Counted from the first letter of the stretch, positions 1 through 9,678 are shown. The stretch: DNA of 64,000 nt from JAFDWI01 sp963764215 (GCA_963764215.1 CAVXRS010000001.1:1-64000), one strand, 5' to 3'. Numbers and translations are program-made. The notes: generated from the sequence alone by a model not told the origin.

Positions 1-104
1 GGCGCGGGCAGGATCCAGTCGTGGACGTCGCCGAGCGTGACCCAGATCTGCCACAGTGCGACGAAGCCGACCAGCACGCCGATCGGAGCGAGCCACCGGC
101 GCAT
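1..104 (-). CDS. ABC transporter permease, N-terminal fragment (thiamine uptake, inferred)
   Basis: Only the first 34 or so codons lie in the window. They read as a short basic start (MRRWLAP) followed by a hydrophobic segment (IGVLVGFVALWQIWV), the usual first membrane helix of an inner-membrane ABC permease of the nitrate/sulfonate/pyrimidine-precursor type. The ATG overlaps the stop codon of the thiamine-binding protein gene (TGATG), so it is translationally coupled to it and is the third gene of the riboswitch-controlled operon. The context makes a thiamine or thiamine-precursor permease (ThiX/YkoC-like) the best guess. The family cannot be proven from this fragment. Confidence 0.55.
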   Translation of the reverse strand, partial: MRRWLAPIGVLVGFVALWQIWVTLGDVHDWILPA

Positions 105-395
105 CAGCGGTAACGGTCGGTGAGGCCGGCCATCGTCGCCTGACCGGCACCGCGCTGCTCGAACAGCTTGACGATCGAGAGACAGCCGTTCGCGCCGGCC
201 TCCATGGTCGCCTCGTGCACCCGTCGCAGCAGGGGCCACACGTCATCGGGGTGCCCTTCGACCGAGGTCCCCAACGGCCCGACTTCGTAGTCCAGGCCGG
301 ACCGTTCGATCACCTCGATCGCCGCGTGCACATGGGCGTACGGTGCGCCGGGCGTTGCCCGACGGACTGGGGGCGCACTGGATTTCCACGATCAT
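104..395 (-). CDS. thiamine-binding protein, MTH1187/YkoF-like (frame-broken)
   Basis: Small protein of about 96 residues beginning MIVEIQC and continuing, after one frame change, with HVHAAIEVIERSGL, EVGPLGTSVEG and CLSIVKLFEQRG. This is the compact ferredoxin-like MTH1187/YkoF fold known to bind thiamine. A strong ribosome-binding site (GGAAAGG) precedes the ATG, which overlaps the stop of the pyrophosphokinase gene (ATGA). One extra base near 354, in a GCCCGG run, separates the two parts; removing it restores one continuous frame. It probably delivers or senses thiamine for the adjoining permease. The binding role comes from the family and the operon; the ligand is not demonstrated. Confidence 0.75.
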
Positions 396-1107
396 CTCGT
401 TTTCCTTTCCTTCGCTGACAACAGTGCGGCCACGCCGGCCGGTTCGATGACCAGCAACCTGCCCGAGTGCACCGCGACCGAGGCCGGCACGGATTCGATC
501 ACGTTGCTGACCCCGCGGACCGAGTCCGATCCCAGATCTGCCCCGGCCAGTGCCCAGACCAGACCTCTGGTGGTCACCCCACCGGCAGGTCCGCCGAACG
601 GGACCAGGGAGGCCGCGTCGCCCGGACTGCCCACCAGTCGGACCGCACGATCCGGACCTGCGACCGCGACACAGGCATCTCCCATCAGCGCGGTGACCTC
701 CCAACCCGCCGCGGTCGCCCCGGCGAGGACGTTGAGGTTCCCGATCTCATGGTCCAGGCGGCCGCCGCTGCCGCCCACCACCAGCAGACCACCGCCGTTC
801 ACCCGGCGCAGCCCACGCTCTTCGACGAGTGAAACGGCCAAGGCGAAGTCGGTGTCGTCCTTGGCCACCGGATACGCATCACCTCGGCACCCGATGCTCG
901 ACAGCGCTCGAGCTGCCCGGGATCCAATGAGTCGAAGTCCCCCACACACACGGTGGGCACCACCCCTTCGGTGAGTGCGTGTCGTGCGCCGCCATCGACG
1001 GCGACGACCACTGCGCCTTCGGCGACGAGCGCGGCCCAACCCCGGCGCGGCGCGAGGCCATCGATGATGATCACCGTCTGCCACGTCGGTGACTGGGGGT
1101 TTTTCAT
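392..1107 (-). CDS. thiN: thiamine pyrophosphokinase (frame-broken)
   Basis: Transfers pyrophosphate from ATP to thiamine, making thiamine diphosphate in the cytoplasm. The N-terminal part contains VVAVDGGARHAL and the metal/ATP motif VGDFDSLDP. After the break come the kinase-type motif KDDTDFALAV and a glycine-rich GGSGGRLDHEIGNL, followed by the C-terminal beta-sandwich. About 238 residues when repaired, normal for the family. One base is missing near 874, between EVMR and YPVAKDDTD. The ATG lies 3 bases past a TPP riboswitch aptamer, and the gene leads an operon with the thiamine-binding protein and permease, so this is thiamine salvage rather than synthesis from precursors. Confidence 0.88.
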
Positions 1108-1109
1108 GG

Positions 1110-1207
1110 CGCGTCCCTTCGCTGGCATTACCCAGATCAGGTTGGACGGGTCGACGCAGCGATGTTCCGTGCGTCCTCTCAGCCCGGCTGTCCCGAGCTC
1201 CCCGGCA
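1110..1207 (-). promoter_or_regulatory. TPP riboswitch (THI element)
   Basis: The minus strand carries the conserved aptamer cores in order: GGGGAGC, GGCTGAGAGG (the pyrimidine-binding T-loop side), CGACCC, then ACCTGATCTGGGTAATGCCA and GCGAAGGGA. These match the THI-box consensus closely. The closing 3' strand GAAGGGA sits 7-10 bases before the ATG of the pyrophosphokinase gene and is also its only plausible Shine-Dalgarno. TPP binding should therefore close the first stem over the ribosome-binding site and block translation directly. Aptamer ends are estimated to within a few bases. Confidence 0.95.
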
Positions 1208-1254
1208 TCGATTCGACTTCGATTGTAGACGACTCCGTCAGCGATGCGAAGTCG

Positions 1255-2737
1255 TCAGGGCAGCGACGCCTCGAGCTTCGCACGGTCCGCGGCGGACATG
1301 GTGGGCGCATTCAGGTATCTGCTCATGGGTGGCGTGTCGCTGTAGTGGAACACGTACTGCTTCCCACAGGTGAACACACCGTGGCCCGGCGTCGGCTTCA
1401 TGTCCTTGTCGTTCACCCTGACGAAACCGTCGGGCGTGGCCTTCATCACCACGAAGCACTGCGAGACCAGCGACGGGTTCGAGGGATTCCGAGGTGCGAT
1501 CAGGCCCCCGGCGTTGAACGACTTGATCGTCTTGACCTGCTCCACCAGGCACTTGCGTGTCAGGTTCGTGCCACAGCCACTAGCGGCCTGTGCGAACAAC
1601 AGCCAGGAGGCGAACCCGGACACACCCAGCATCGACTGGGCCTTGCCATTGGGCAGGTACTGCTTGAACAGGGCGAGGTACTCATCCAGGGCGAGGCTCT
1701 GCGGGCCCGAGCCGGCTTCTTCGAAGGGCACCTGGAACAGCTGCAGGTACACCGGGTACTTCTCGAGACCCGTGCGACCGGACTTGATCAACTCCTGGTC
1801 GTACTGGTTCGGATCCGAGTACACCCATTTGAGCGACGTGTCATTGTCGGCGGCGAGCTTCGTCACCAGGGCACCCAGATCCGGTGGTTGACCGGAGAAC
1901 ATCAGCCCTTGGGCGCCGCTCTGCACGATGCCCTGGGCGATGTGACTCCAGTCCTCGAGGCCCGTGGGCGGGTAGAGGTGCGTCCAATCGGTGTTCACCG
2001 GCTTGCCGGCCGACACCGGGACATTGCTGTTGGCGACCAACGGGCTGGCCCTTGTTCTCGAAGATCCCCCGCTGCTGGGACATCGTGAACAGGGTGCTCG
2101 GGAAGTCGCCGTAGACCTCGGCGACCTTCTGGTTCCCGCCGTAGTGCAGGCGGATGTACGTGTGGCCGCCATCGGTGCGTGTGGGAACGGCATTGGCAAC
2201 CGCCGGATACGAGAGCGGCGCGCTGCGGGCCTCGGGACTGGCCTCGAACCCGGGCATGGCGACCAACTTGCAGGCGACCCGATCGGCCTGCGCGGTGTTG
2301 TCGAACGCCCCGCCGCCACCGACGAGGGCGAATTCGGTCTTGCACGCCTGATCGATGACCTGCTTGTACTGGGTCACCTGGGCGTTGCCCTTGGTCATCA
2401 CGATCTGTCGGCCGTTGATCCCGCCGTGGGCGTTGCACCAGCGGGTGAACACCGTTGCCGCGTCCCACAACTCCTGGTTCAGGCCCGGCTGCAGACTGGA
2501 ACCGGCGTCAGAGATGGTCGTCACATTGATCGAGTTGGCGGTGACGCCGCGGTCCGAGTTGGCCTTGTTCGTGCCTTGAGCCTTGTGGCACAGGTTCTTC
2601 ATCGTGCCGAAATCGGACGAGCGCGCGAGGTCGGCCGGGCTCTTGGTCGTCGCGGTACTCCCCGACGAACCGCAACCGGCCACTGCCGCCGCGCCCAGAA
2701 CCAACGCGGCCGACACACTCAGGAACTTCCGCATCAC
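1255..2737 (-). CDS. branched-chain amino-acid-type ABC substrate-binding lipoprotein (frame-broken)
   Basis: About 493 residues when repaired. It starts MMRKFLSVSAALVLGAAAVAGCG, a lipoprotein signal with the lipobox Cys at VAGCG, so it is anchored outside the membrane. The body has the Liv/periplasmic-binding (type 1, receptor family ligand binding) pattern: INVTTISDAGS, WCNAHGGINGRQI, YKQVIDQACKTEFALVGGGG, then GAQGLMFSGQPPDLGALV and a C-terminal lobe ending in SAADRAKLEASLP. One extra base near 2050 splits it. No permease or ATPase genes of a Liv system adjoin it, so it may be an orphan binding protein. The ligand is unknown; in this family it may be an amino acid, amide or aromatic acid. 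Confidence 0.82.
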
Positions 2738-2793
2738 CGAACCCCCTTCACAGAGTCACCGGGACAATCGGCTGGAGAAGGAGATTCTTTTAG

Positions 2794-2808
2794 GGTTTCG
2801 GTGAAACC
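2794..2808. repeat. short inverted repeat between two minus-strand genes
   Basis: GGTTTC and GAAACC flank a 3-base spacer in the gap between the acyl-CoA dehydrogenase stop and the binding-lipoprotein start. No T-run follows it on the minus strand, so it is not a convincing intrinsic terminator. It could be an operator for the lipoprotein gene or an unimportant hairpin. Confidence 0.3.
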
Positions 2809-2821
2809 TGATCCGTTCGAC

Positions 2822-4081
2822 TCACTTGGCGCGATCGAGAAGATCTCGGGCGATGTGGGTCACCTGGATCTCGTCGGTGCCTGCGTAGATCTGGAAGACC
2901 TTTGCGTCCCGGGCGAGCTGTTCGACGCGGAACTCGGCCATGTACCCGTTGCCGCCGAGGAGCTGGACAGCTTCCATGGCGACTTCCGACGCTGCCTGGG
3001 CCGAGTAGAGCTTCATCGCCGACGCTTCTGCGAGGGTCAGCGACTTGCCCGCCGCGGACAGCTCGATGTGGCGGAAGACGAGGTTCTCCACGTTCAGCCG
3101 GGCCACTTCCATCCTCGCCAACTTGAGCTGGATGAGCTCGAAGTCCCCGATCCTCTTGCCCCACAACGTCCGGTCCCGGGCGTAGTCGACCGAGATCCGT
3201 AGACACTCCTCGATCAGCCCGAGCGACATGGCCGCGACGCCGGCACGTTCTGTGGTGAAGTTCGACTTGGCACTCTCGCGACCGCCGCCGCTGGTGCGTT
3301 CCTCGGTCTCGCCCAGCAGCCGGTCGCGGCCCAACCGGACGTCGTCGAAGAACAACTCGCCGGTGGGTGACGAATGCAGACCCATCTTGCGCATCGGCTT
3401 GGACTGTGTGAGTCCGTCCATTCCCGAATCCAGGATGAACGCGAGCACCGGACGATCGCGGATGTCGGTACCGTCGCCTTCGTCGAGCTTCGCGTAGACG
3501 ACGATCGTGTCCGCGTACGGACCGTTGGTGATGAAGGTCTTGTTGCCGTTCAGCACGTATTCGTCACCGTCGCGACGAACCGTGGTCCGCATGCCACCGA
3601 GCGCATCGGATCCCGAATTCGGCTCGGTGATCGCCCACGCGCCGACCTTGGCCATCGTCAACAGATCGCCGCCCCAGCGCTCCTTCTGGGCGATCGTACC
3701 GCTCTTCATGATCGTGCCTGCGGCGAGGCCGAAGCTCACGCCCATCGCGGTCACGATCCCCGGACAGTGACGGCACAGCTCGATGATCGGAATCATCGTC
3801 AACGCGGCCGATCCGCCGTCGCCCCCGCTTCGTTCCGGCTTGGTCGGCGGCTCTTCCCCTCGGTCGATCGCCGCGGCGGCCTCCCGGTCGAACGCGAGCT
3901 GTCGTTCGAAGCGGTCCTTGGCCATGGCGTCCATACCGAACGTGGCGTAGAGCTTTCGGATGATGTCGTACGGAGGCATGTCGCCGTGTTCGAGCTCGTC
4001 GATGTGGGGTACCACTTCGTCGGCGATGAAACCCCGGATGGCATCGCGAAGCATGAGCTGCTCATCAGACCATTCGTGCAC
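2822..4081 (-). CDS. acyl-CoA dehydrogenase
   Basis: FAD enzyme of 419 residues introducing a 2,3-double bond into an acyl-CoA. The alpha-helical N-terminal domain is followed by the FAD/substrate signature GAWAITEPNSGSDA (about 147-160), the beta domain with NGNKTFITNG, and the C-terminal helical domain with QLLGGNGYM and FQIYAGTDEIQ. In the last motif the usual catalytic Glu position is Ala (YAGT). A Glu instead stands at about residue 278 in TTERAGVAAM, the helix-G place used by isovaleryl- and long-chain-CoA dehydrogenases, so the enzyme should be active on branched or long substrates. A loop around residues 75-90 (EEPPTKPERSGGDGG) is an insertion. It is divergent from the SDR gene upstream. 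Confidence 0.9.
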   Translation of the reverse strand: MHEWSDEQLMLRDAIRGFIADEVVPHIDELEHGDMPPYDIIRKLYATFGMDAMAKDRFERQLAFDREAAAAIDRGEEPPTKPERSGGDGGSAALTMIPIIELCRHCPGIVTAMGVSFGLAAGTIMKSGTIAQKERWGGDLLTMAKVGAWAITEPNSGSDALGGMRTTVRRDGDEYVLNGNKTFITNGPYADTIVVYAKLDEGDGTDIRDRPVLAFILDSGMDGLTQSKPMRKMGLHSSPTGELFFDDVRLGRDRLLGETEERTSGGGRESAKSNFTTERAGVAAMSLGLIEECLRISVDYARDRTLWGKRIGDFELIQLKLARMEVARLNVENLVFRHIELSAAGKSLTLAEASAMKLYSAQAASEVAMEAVQLLGGNGYMAEFRVEQLARDAKVFQIYAGTDEIQVTHIARDLLDRAK

Positions 4082-4213
4082 GGTGCAAGTTCCCCTTCTG
4101 CGGTGAGAACCGACGGGATGGACCGCCGATACGGTGCCTGGAACCGTACGCGCCGGACCGGCCCGTCGGCCAAAGCCGAGAGGACGGGCACGACGGTCTA
4201 CGATGCGCGACCC

Positions 4214-4990
4214 ATGACCTCACGACGCACCGACGAACGCACCGACCGATTCACCGACCGATTCACCGACAAGGTCGTCCTGCTCACCGGCGGGGCCTCA
4301 GGAATCGGCCGCGCCACGGCACGACGACTCGCCGATGAAGGCGCCCGGGTCCGCATCGGCGACGTCGTCGACGCGGGCATGACCGAAACCGCGGCCGGCT
4401 TCCCGGGAATCACCGCGAAACCGTGCAACGTCGCCGACGAGGCGTCGGTGACCGAGTTCGTCGACGATGCCGTGAGCGAGTTCGGTCGGATCGACGTCGT
4501 CGTCAACCTCGCCGGGGTCCTGGGCTTCGGCCACACGCACGAGTTCCCGCTGGACCAGTGGCGGCGGATCATCGACATCAACCTCACCGGCACGTTCCTC
4601 GTGTGCCGGGCGACCGTCGGCCATCTGGTGGAATCCGGCGGAGTGATCGTCAACACCGCCTCGACTGCCGCGCACATCGGGCAACCCTGGGCGGCGGCGT
4701 ATGCGGCGTCCAAGGGCGGCGTGCTGGCACTCACCCGGGAACTGGCGATCGAATATGGACGCCAAGGGGTCCGGGTCAACTCGGTTTCTCCCGGTGGTAT
4801 CGACACCCCGATCACGAGCGCGTTCGCCTTTCCCGACGGCGCCGACCGGAAGCTGCTCTACCGCTCCATGCCGCTTGGGGCGATGGGCGCGCCCGAGGAC
4901 GTCGCGGCCACGATCGCCTTTCTCGCCGGCGACGAGTCGAGCTATCTCAACGGCGCCGACATCCGGGTGGACGGCGCCACCACCGCGTGA
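4214..4990 (+). CDS. short-chain dehydrogenase/reductase (SDR)
   Basis: Cytoplasmic NAD(P)-dependent oxidoreductase of 258 residues. It has the nucleotide motif TGGASGIG, the structural NLAG motif, the catalytic Ser within NTAST, and the YAASK catalytic pair, followed by RVNSVSPGGIDTPI and a C-terminal YLNGADIRVDGA. These are classical SDR marks; an acidic residue after the second strand (GDVVDAG) suggests NAD(H). The ATG was chosen because the upstream reading is antisense to the acyl-CoA dehydrogenase. A 12-bp tandem repeat just after the start encodes TDRF twice, an odd extension before the Rossmann fold. The substrate is unknown; a hydroxyacyl-CoA or hydroxysteroid would fit the neighbours. 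Confidence 0.88.
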   Translation: MTSRRTDERTDRFTDRFTDKVVLLTGGASGIGRATARRLADEGARVRIGDVVDAGMTETAAGFPGITAKPCNVADEASVTEFVDDAVSEFGRIDVVVNLAGVLGFGHTHEFPLDQWRRIIDINLTGTFLVCRATVGHLVESGGVIVNTASTAAHIGQPWAAAYAASKGGVLALTRELAIEYGRQGVRVNSVSPGGIDTPITSAFAFPDGADRKLLYRSMPLGAMGAPEDVAATIAFLAGDESSYLNGADIRVDGATTA

Positions 4991-5044
4991 TGCATCCCCG
5001 TTGCATCGGTGGGGCCGAGGGAGCCGCACCGTAGCCTGATTCCG

Positions 5045-6617
5045 ATGGCCGTCCGGAAGCACCGCGCCCTGCTCTGGATCGCACTCGCACCGGTGTTGGT
5101 TGCGGCATGCACCACGACGGTTCCCCGGACCGCGACGCCGCCTACGACGCCGGCCACCGGAGGCACGACACCGACCGGCAGTACGTCACTGCACTGGACG
5201 AGCTGCCACCGCCACTTCCAATGTGCCACCCTCGCGGTTCCACTCGACTGGTTCGAACCAAACCAGCAGACCATCCACCTCGCGTTGATTCGCAAACCGG
5301 CGACCGACCGAAAGCCGATCGGGTCGGTCGTGCTGAACCCCGGCGGCCCCGGCGAACCGGGAACCGACTTCCTCGAGCAGTTCGTGACCGGCGGCACCGT
5401 TCCGACGACGCTCACCAAGCACTTCAACCTGGTGTCGTGGGATCCCCGCGGCACTGGGGAATCCGCGGGGATCGCCTGCCTGTCGACCGCGGAGCTCACT
5501 GCACCCGACCCGCTTCCGTATCCCCCCACCGCTGCCGCCCGGGCCAAGGCCATCGCGAAGGACCGCGCCGAGAACGCGCAGTGCCTCAAGGATGACGGCA
5601 GAGTCATTCCCTTCGTGGGAACGGCCGAGACCGTCCACGACCTCGACGCGATCCGCGCCACGCTCGGTGAGGCGAAGTTGACCTACCTGGGCTTCAGCTA
5701 CGGGACGGCGATCGGCCTCGAGTACCTGAAGGACTTCGGCAAGTCGGGTCCGGGCGATGGTGCTCGACGGCATCGATCTGCCCGGTACCGATCCGGTCGA
5801 AGCTACCCGGGCACAGATGGCATCGTTCGAAGCGAACCTCGACCTGTTCCTCGCGGACTGCAAGCACGACACGTCCTGCCCGTTCGGCGAGGGACATCCC
5901 GATCAGGTCCTGACGCGATTCCTGGACCGCCTGGAGGCGGGCAAGCGGCTCCCCGCGTCGTACCAACTCCCCGACGATGCAGGCAAGATGCACTTCCGTC
6001 ACGGCACGCTCGGCTACACCGAAGCCGTCACCGGAATCGCCGCGGCGCTCTACAACCGGCAGTCCTGGCCGACCCTCCGCCAGGCCCTCGCCGCCGCGAC
6101 CCGGACCGCCGATCCCGACGGGCACATTCTCCTCGCGTTGCGTGATGCGTTGGAAGGTCGCCAAGCCGACGGATCATGGAATCATTCGACCGAAGCAAGC
6201 GCCGCCATCTCGTGCGCGGATCAGTCCGAGCGGGCCAAGACGGCCTTCGGAAGTCCGGCGCGGATCCGCGCGTGGGCAAAGGTCATGCCGGTCTTCGGCG
6301 CGTTCGGCGCCTCAGGTCTCCCCGGTTGCTATGACTGGCCGGCGGCCCGCTATCCGCTCGAGCCGTTGACGAAGGAAGATCTCCACGCGGCGCCACCGGT
6401 CGTGCTCGTGAACAGCGCCCACGACCCGGCCACGCCCTACGCCGCGGCGCAACAGGCCGCATCGCTGATGCCTGATTCCCGTCTGGTCACCTGGGGTGGA
6501 GAGGACCACACGTCCTTTGCCGGGGGCCACCCCTGCATCGACGATGCCGTGACGGCCTATCTGATCGACAAGACATTGCCCCCGGCCGGCACCCGTTGTG
6601 CAGCCCACGGGAACTGA
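5045..6617 (+). CDS. secreted alpha/beta-hydrolase, tripeptidyl-aminopeptidase-like lipoprotein (frame-broken)
   Basis: About 523 residues when repaired. A signal peptide ends at the lipobox VLVAAC and is followed by a Thr/Pro-rich linker. The hydrolase core carries the oxyanion region VLNPGGPGEPG, the strand SWDPRGTGES and the nucleophile elbow GFSYGTAIG. The C-terminal TAP-like domain supplies the acid in SAHDPATP and the His in GGEDHTSF. This is the actinobacterial family of exported tripeptidyl aminopeptidases and esterases. One extra base near 5747, just after the nucleophile region (DFGKSG / VRAMVLDG), breaks the frame. A peptidase role is likely but an esterase role is possible. Confidence 0.85.
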
Positions 6618-6636
6618 GCCTCGAGAGCCGACGTGG

Positions 6637-7756
6637 TCAGCCCTGCATCAGATCGCTGAGCCGCTGTTGCGCGTCGACGCATTCGGTGGCCAGATCGATG
6701 ACCACCTGCCGCGGCAGGTCGGACTGTTCGGGCCGCCCCGATGATCTGACCCGCCGGGTTGAAGTTCACATCCTTGGCCTGTTCCGGATAGGCGTGGCCG
6801 CGACGCACCGCGTCCGATGTGACCATGAACTGCAGCGGCATGCCCAGTGGCTTCGGATTCTCGGGATCCTCCCAGGCGTCGGTCCAGTCGTTGCGCAGCA
6901 TGCGACACGGTTTGCCCGTCCAGGCGCGCGACCGCACCGTGTCCCGGGAGGTCGCATCCAGGTAGCTCTTCATCTGACCCGGCGGGATGTCCGCCTCGGC
7001 GACCGTCAGCCACAACGACCCGGTCCACACCCCCTGCGCTCCCAGCGCCAGGGCCGCGGCCATCTGCCGCCCGGACCCGATCCCTCCGGCCGCGAGAACC
7101 GGCAGCGGTGCGACCTCGTCGATGACCTCGGGCCACAGCACCATCGAGCCGATCTCTCCGGTGTGCCCGCCACCCTCGGTTCCCTGGGCGATCACGATGT
7201 CGAGCCCGGCGTCCCGGTGGTGGGCAGCCTGTGCCGCTGATCCGCAGAGTGCCGCCACCAGGCGGCCGGCCTCGTGGATCTCGTCGACGATCTCGGCGGG
7301 CGGCGTGCCCAACGCGTTCGCGATCAGTTTCACGTTCGGGTGTTCGAGCGCTTCGAGCACCTGCGGCGTGGCCGTCGCCTCGGTCCAGCCGATGAGCTCA
7401 CGGTTCGGCACGTCGTCGGGCATCTCGGGCACCCCGTGGTCGGCCAGCAGCTTCGCGGCGAAGCGACGGTGCTCGTCGGGGATCATGTCGCGCAACATCT
7501 CTTCGAGCTTCTCGGGGTCGAGCTCTCCCATGCCCTCGTACTTGCCGGGGATCACGATGTCGACGCCATAGGGCGCGTCGCCGATGTGGTCGTCGATCCA
7601 GGCGAGTTCGGTCGCGAGTTGCTCGGGGGTGAACCCGACCGCGCCGAGCACCCCGAACCCACCGGCTCGGGACACCTCGACCACGACGTCTCGGCAGTGG
7701 CTGAAGGCGAATATCGGGAACTCGATGCCCAGTTGCTTGGCGAGTTCGGTCTGCAT
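6637..7756 (-). CDS. nitronate monooxygenase family flavoprotein (frame-broken near C-terminus)
   Basis: FMN-dependent TIM-barrel enzyme of about 372 residues, oxidising nitronates or acting as a related 2-nitropropane-dioxygenase-like oxidoreductase. It starts at MQTELAKQLGIEFPI and shows the active-site/FMN segment GTEGGGHTGEIG and the phosphate-binding AAGGIGSGRQMAAAL. An extra base in a four-C run at 6736-6739 shifts the last 35 or so codons; in the corrected frame the protein ends VDAQQRLSDLMQG. It lies 42 bases downstream of the P450 gene on the same strand, so it is probably co-transcribed with the TetR regulator and P450. The substrate is unknown. Confidence 0.85.
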
Positions 7757-7798
7757 GATGGCTCCTTGTGGATGTGCGCCCGTGGTGGCGCCGGATGC

Positions 7799-9035
7799 TC
7801 AGTTGGACAGCTTGACGGGAAGTTCCTTGATGCCGTTGACGAAATCCGAGCGGAAGCGCTTGGGCGTCCCTGCGTACTCCGCGTCGGGGAACCGGCGCAA
7901 CAGTTCCCTCAGCATCGAGCGGATCTCCAGACGGGCCAGGTTCGCACCCAGACAGAAGTGCGTGCCGCCACCCCCGAAGGTCAGGTGATCGTTCGGGCTC
8001 CGGTGGATGTCGAAGGTGTCGGGCTCGGCAAACACCGCCTCGTCGTGATTGGCCGAGTGGTAGTAGATCACCACCTTCTCGCCCGCGGCGATCTTCTGAC
8101 CGCGGATCTCGGTGTCCCGTGTGACGGTCCGCCGGAAGTTCTGGATCGAACCGTTCCAGCGGAGGAACTCCTCGGTGGCCGTATTCCACAGCGCATCGTC
8201 GTCGACGTGCGTGGCCAGTTCCCGCCGGGCCTCGGGATGCTCGATCAACGCCATCATGGCGTGGCTGATCAGGTTGCGGGTGGTCTCGTTGCCCGCCACG
8301 CACAGCAGCACGAAGAACAGGTTCAATTCCTGGTCGCCGAGTCGGTCACCGTCGACCTCGGCGTGGACCAGCGTCGACATGATGTCGTCACGGGGATTGG
8401 CCCGACGATCGGCGGCGATCGCCTCGCAGTATGCGTAGATTTCGGTCTGGGCCGACCGTCTGATCTTCTTCGCTCGGGCTGAAATCGGGATCCTGGCCGC
8501 CGACGAGCCGATTCGACCATTCGAAGACCTTCTTGCGGTCCTCGGGCGGAACGCCGATCATGTCGCAGATGATCCGCAGCGGCAGCGGCACGGCGACGGT
8601 CTCGACGAAATCGACCTCGCCGCCGGCTGCGGCGACCTCGTCGACGATCTCCACCGCGCCGGCGTGGATGCTGTCGAAGAGACTGCGGATCGTCTTCGGC
8701 GTGAAACCGGCACTGACCAGCTTGCGATAGCGCGTGTGCTTCGGCGGATCCATGTTGAGCAGCGTCATGCGGACCAACTCGAGCGCGGTCTCGTCGAAAT
8801 CCCGGATGAACGTGGAGCCCAATTCGGTCGAGTAGGTCTCCCAGTCCCGACTGATGGCCTTGACGTCCTCGTGACGGGTCACCGCCCAGAAGCCCTCGGC
8901 TTCCGGGTGCGCATGCCAGAACACCGGTGCTTCCCGACGCAACAGGCGGAACTGTTCGTCGGGGACCCCGCGGGCCCAGGTGTCCTCCAGCAGGTCGATG
9001 TCGGCAAGGGTGATCTCGGGTGTCGAAAGACTCAT
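7799..9035 (-). CDS. cytochrome P450, CYP125/CYP142-like (frame-broken)
   Basis: Haem-thiolate monooxygenase of about 411 residues. It contains the I-helix oxygen motif AGNETTR, the K-helix EXXR (EEFLR) and the haem loop FGGGGTHFCLG with the proximal Cys. The N-terminal stretch LNMDPPKHTRYRKLVS is typical of the CYP125/CYP142 steroid side-chain hydroxylase group. An extra base near 8450 separates residues before and after the F-G region; the segment AQTEIYAYCEAIAADRR restores continuity. Its ATG overlaps the TetR stop (ATGA). A sterol or long-chain lipid substrate is inferred from family resemblance and the neighbouring acyl-CoA dehydrogenase. No ferredoxin partner is adjacent. Confidence 0.87.
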
Positions 9036-9637
9036 GCGTGCTCCTCGGGGTCGATGAGGTCGTGGATGCCGTCGATGAGCGTGGCCGCATCCATGCTTTG
9101 CGGGTCGAGGCGGTGCTGCAGAGCCGCGCCCAGCAGCAGCGAAAGGGTCAGGGACGCGAGCCGCTCCGCGGGGGCAGGGAGCGCCCGGCCGGCCGAGTCG
9201 GCCCAGGCGGCCAGACCTGCAGCCAGGTCCGCGCGGATCCGGTGATAGCGGTCGGCGAGCCGCGCCCCGATCTCGGCGTCCCGGGCGCCGTGCAACCAGA
9301 TCTCCATCTCGAGGAGCAACCAGGACCGATCGGCGTCCTCGGCAGGTGCGGTGACCCGGTTCCAGGCAGCGGTAAGGATGCCGTCCAGGTCACCGGGATC
9401 GTCGACCCCGGTGACGATGGCGGTCGCGGCGGCGTCGGTGAAGTCGTCCACCAGTGCGAACAGCAACCCCTCCTTGTTGCCGAAATGGCTGTAGAGCGCT
9501 CCCGTGGTCCGGTCGGCGGCGTCGGCGACCGCCTCGGCGGACACGGCGTGGAATCCGTGACGCGCGAACTGATCGGCAGCAGCGTCGAGCAGCCCGGCGC
9601 GGGTTGCTGCTTTCCGTTGTTCCTGGGTGCGTGGCAC
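9032..9637 (-). CDS. TetR-family transcriptional regulator
   Basis: 201 residues with an N-terminal helix-turn-helix (AVADAADRTTGALYSHFGN, about 37-55) and a ligand-binding helical C-terminal domain. It heads the operon with the P450 and nitronate monooxygenase, overlapping the P450 start by four bases. An 18-bp palindrome lies 24 bases upstream of its start, so autorepression of the whole operon is likely. The inducer is presumably a substrate of the P450 pathway; this is inference. Confidence 0.9.
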   Translation of the reverse strand: MPRTQEQRKAATRAGLLDAAADQFARHGFHAVSAEAVADAADRTTGALYSHFGNKEGLLFALVDDFTDAAATAIVTGVDDPGDLDGILTAAWNRVTAPAEDADRSWLLLEMEIWLHGARDAEIGARLADRYHRIRADLAAGLAAWADSAGRALPAPAERLASLTLSLLLGAALQHRLDPQSMDAATLIDGIHDLIDPEEHA

Positions 9638-9660
9638 TCGGTGTCCCCGATACGACTTAT

Positions 9661-9678
9661 ATAGATCTCACTATCTAT
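9661..9678. promoter_or_regulatory. palindromic operator for the TetR/P450 operon
   Basis: ATAGATCTCACTATCTAT has perfect 6-base arms (ATAGAT/ATCTAT) around a 6-base centre. It stands in the only AT-rich stretch between the regulator and aspS, in the expected promoter position. The size and place fit a TetR dimer site; binding is inferred. Confidence 0.65.
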
